This document shows positions 63,001-64,000 of a DNA stretch of 64,000 bases, in pieces. The notes below the pieces were generated by a model, which saw only the letters and a list, made by a program, of their open reading frames with translations, was not told where the DNA came from and made no database searches. The stretch is taken from assembly GCA_963599255.1 (NCBI GenBank), contig CAVBWS010000006.1:5944-69943 (forward strand). The letters are read 5' to 3'. Made by a program: the position numbers and the translations under genes. Source of the DNA: RGIG5612 sp963599255. GTDB lineage: Bacteria; Bacillota; Clostridia; Lachnospirales; Lachnospiraceae. Position 1 is the first letter of the stretch, and every line of letters begins with the position of its first letter.

Positions 63001-63778
63001 CAAGATATCAGCCTCGCAGCTGGAAAATAGGGATGATCAGTATGCCGGTGCAGGAGCGGCGGAAAATATGGGAAGTCCTGAAAACAGCAAGAGCCTGTTA
63101 CGCTGTGACAACGACCTGAATGATGATACAGATGCTGCAGTTGACGACAGAGGTATTGATATTGATGAATCAGAAAATGCTGTAAGAAAATCTGCACGAA
63201 GAAAACCAGGACAGAAGGGCACGATCATGCTCACGGGAGCAGACAGAGGCAATGCTTACCATAAATTCTTCGAGCTGCTGGATTATAATAAGGACATAAG
63301 GCAGCAGTTAGATGAGTTAGTGGCAGCAGGGCGGATGAGCGTGGAATATGCCGGCGTGATTGATATCTTCCGCATAGAGAGGTTTATAAATTCAGATCTC
63401 GGCCAGCGTATGAAGCGGGCATTTAATGAAGGCAGGCTGTTCAGAGAACGCCAGTTTGTTAAGGGCAGTTACATAGACATAGCACAGATGAAGACACAGA
63501 CTGGTATGTCATTTAGTTCGTCGCAATCTGATGTTGAATTGCTGCTCGTGCAGGGTATAATAGACGCGTTCTTTTTCGAAACAGCAGAGGATGGATCGGA
63601 GAATATAATCCTCGTAGATTATAAGACCGATAAGTCCAGGGAAGAGGAACATTATACTAGGATATATACGCCGCAGCTTAATGAATATGCAGATGCGCTG
63701 GAGAAGGCCCAGGGCAGGCATGTGACAGAGAAGATTGTATACTCAATAGAGATGGGTAGAGTGATACATTGTAAGTAA
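59996..63778 (+). CDS. addA: ATP-dependent helicase/nuclease subunit A (AddA)
   Basis: A 1260-residue UvrD-type helicase fused to a nuclease, partner of AddB in homologous recombination. Walker A SAAAGSGKTAVLVE at about 24-34, VITFTRAAA, motif II IIVDEYQDTN, motif III MVGDVKQSIYGFR, HKSKGLEFPVVF, RLLYVAMTRA, and the C-terminal RecB nuclease with Asp in QGIIDAFF and VDYKTDKS. A poorly conserved acidic insert is present at about 1015-1075, just before the nuclease domain. Start overlaps the addB end by 14 bases, giving coupled translation. AGAAGGAGATC precedes the ATG. Confidence 0.97.
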   Translation: MAEFKWTDSQELAINAPTDNILVSAAAGSGKTAVLVERIIRMLSRDEHPLDIDRLVVITFTRAAAASMKNKIYKRLREVCREHPENVYLRQQLMKVQHARICTIDSLCADIVRNNIQDVELDPGFRLADEAEINLLKKDVLEEVLEEEYAGASEEFIKFAQYYADKNDKKIEDIILKLHRYSESHPAPEAWLDASADIYTDAGDMFADEKYQDADNESNWMISYRNIVISTLENIKDMALRGRKIAQRNYGPFKHKQIFQDILSAVNEILNSELPLDSIKGAVEALVEEIPKSPTYSKKDIYDEDLKKYAQDLMKSIREQLGSLHENFLYADYESMCRELAECEPVAKAIINTTKRFSEELNEAKMDRQIADFSDIAHYALGVLLRYDENGRILRDEAGHIIYTETADIMSRSIDEIIVDEYQDTNELQEYLVGALSSERFGRPNVFMVGDVKQSIYGFRMACPELFTNKYDNYRHLSELADYVPYNELTNKKTPHGWLITLDMNFRSRREVVDITNYVFRQAMIRDVGGIDYQQGHELVFGKQINPEEEKLDDYTPEIFFINGKDDGKQAKYQEGYEIADRIEKLTADGRYSLSDIAILSRNTDNPELEQVLRKRGIAFIKSSGKGFFDCFEIRLMLNLLNIVDNPYQDIPFTAVLYSPICSASADDLARIRLAGGENKSIYECLLAYCEESYGKLTWFVQKLGEWRSIAQYMSICDFMDYLMKDSGLQNILFAMPQGRDRIANVDLLKSKAQTFARGSYTGLFNFLRYMQEIRENGTDFGLVNAVSGDAKAVTMMTIHKSKGLEFPVVFLANCGKKYNETDNNSNIVPDRRLGIGIEYRDVEARLNKKTVLMQTIRRVQKTNTYAEELRLLYVAMTRAVDMLIISGVTQGKADLDNIIKNWDQEKYFADGQLKAYKVMECSSYMKVLGITLHKHQEDSNLYNLNYPPQYETEEKRATELIENMITEDKIYEIARSEMDVSDIERQCNYKYPFDKAAHIQGKISASQLENRDDQYAGAGAAENMGSPENSKSLLRCDNDLNDDTDAAVDDRGIDIDESENAVRKSARRKPGQKGTIMLTGADRGNAYHKFFELLDYNKDIRQQLDELVAAGRMSVEYAGVIDIFRIERFINSDLGQRMKRAFNEGRLFRERQFVKGSYIDIAQMKTQTGMSFSSSQSDVELLLVQGIIDAFFFETAEDGSENIILVDYKTDKSREEEHYTRIYTPQLNEYADALEKAQGRHVTEKIVYSIEMGRVIHCK

Positions 63779-63784
63779 TACATG

Positions 63785-63824
63785 ATATGTGCCGTGAACC
63801 TCGGCGTACAGCCTCTGCACATAT
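63785..63824 (+). terminator. Hairpin with GCCGTGAACCTCGG module after addA (element F)
   Basis: ATATGTGC pairs with GCACATAT around a 24-base loop holding GCCGTGAACCTCGG (63791-63804). It lies 7 bases after the addA stop; no U-run, so termination is likely but not proven. Confidence 0.55.
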
Positions 63825-63860
63825 ATACCATTACAGAATTTTCAATGAAAGGATGAACCA

Positions 63861-64000
63861 ATGATATTTCCAAAATATTTACAGACCGGAGATACGATAG
63901 CTGTAACGGCACCGAGTCATTCCATTGACAGGGAGCCTGATATAACGAGATTTAAGAATGGCCGGAAGCAGTTGGAGAGCCGCGGATACAAGGTCATATT
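63861..64000 (+). CDS. S66-family LD-carboxypeptidase (3' end outside window)
   Basis: Only the first 46 residues are present. The opening FPKYLQTGDTIAVTAPSHSI is typical of the LdcA/MccF family (GDxIxVxAPS), which trims the terminal D-alanine from peptidoglycan tetrapeptides or cleaves microcin-type substrates. AAAGGA is 7 bases before the ATG at 63861. The catalytic Ser-Glu-His residues are beyond the edge. Confidence 0.8.
   Translation, partial: MIFPKYLQTGDTIAVTAPSHSIDREPDITRFKNGRKQLESRGYKVI

Noticed and set aside
1..64000. Mobile element or prophage island
   Set aside because: No transposase, integrase, phage structural or conjugation gene was found; the single TraX-like gene is isolated and chromosomal homologues are common.

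Overview
The window looks like chromosomal DNA of a low-to-moderate-GC Gram-positive anaerobe, most likely a member of the Clostridia close to Lachnospiraceae. This rests on several things seen here: single-subunit glycyl-tRNA synthetase, AddAB instead of RecBCD, a PrpC/PASTA-kinase pair, a CarD-like regulator, strong AGGAGG-type ribosome sites with several TTG and GTG starts, and a cell-wall anchor of the IPKTG type. No transposase, integrase, phage gene or CRISPR array was seen. The assignment is an inference; no species is claimed.

Layout. (1) 0-5 kb: the end of glyQS, a hotdog thioesterase, a membrane-anchored SGNH hydrolase, an OmpR-type two-component pair and carD. (2) 5-10 kb: a highly expressed-looking CocE-type hydrolase, then rpsO-pnp with its own promoter. 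(3) 10-15 kb, minus strand: a secreted class 3 lipase and an FtsX-type ABC exporter. (4) 15-28.6 kb, plus strand: a long housekeeping run ftsK-priA-def-fmt-rsmB-rlmN-prpC-prkC-rsgA-rpe with overlapping starts and stops, tying chromosome transfer, translation initiation, rRNA methylation, Ser/Thr phosphorylation and ribosome assembly together. (5) 28.8-36 kb: ilvE and convergent queA around a large foldback repeat, then a wall-anchored metallophosphoesterase and a secreted trigger-factor-like protein. (6) 36-45.7 kb: leuS, a CNNM/CorC transporter, a CtpE-like P-type ATPase, tRNA-Pro(CGG), an XRE regulator and a D-2-hydroxyacid dehydrogenase. (7) 45.8-52.2 kb, minus strand: an aminotransferase, guaA, purB, purA and a TSCPD protein, covering both branches from IMP. 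(8) 52.5-64 kb: TraX, an L,D-transpeptidase with RNase HI, an AEC transporter, addB-addA and the start of an S66 LD-carboxypeptidase.

The least ordinary material is between genes. At 44.2-44.7 kb, between an XRE regulator and a dehydrogenase, sits a promoter followed by a folded three-way-junction RNA with a U-run and then about five tandem ~37-bp repeats able to form paired hairpins; I recognise no known family there. A ~260-bp imperfect palindrome lies between ilvE and queA. Several spacers carry a mosaic family of palindromic repeats with shared 14-40 bp modules. Three envelope or division proteins (FtsK, the PASTA kinase, the L,D-transpeptidase) share Tyr/Asp-rich segments beside their membrane anchors.
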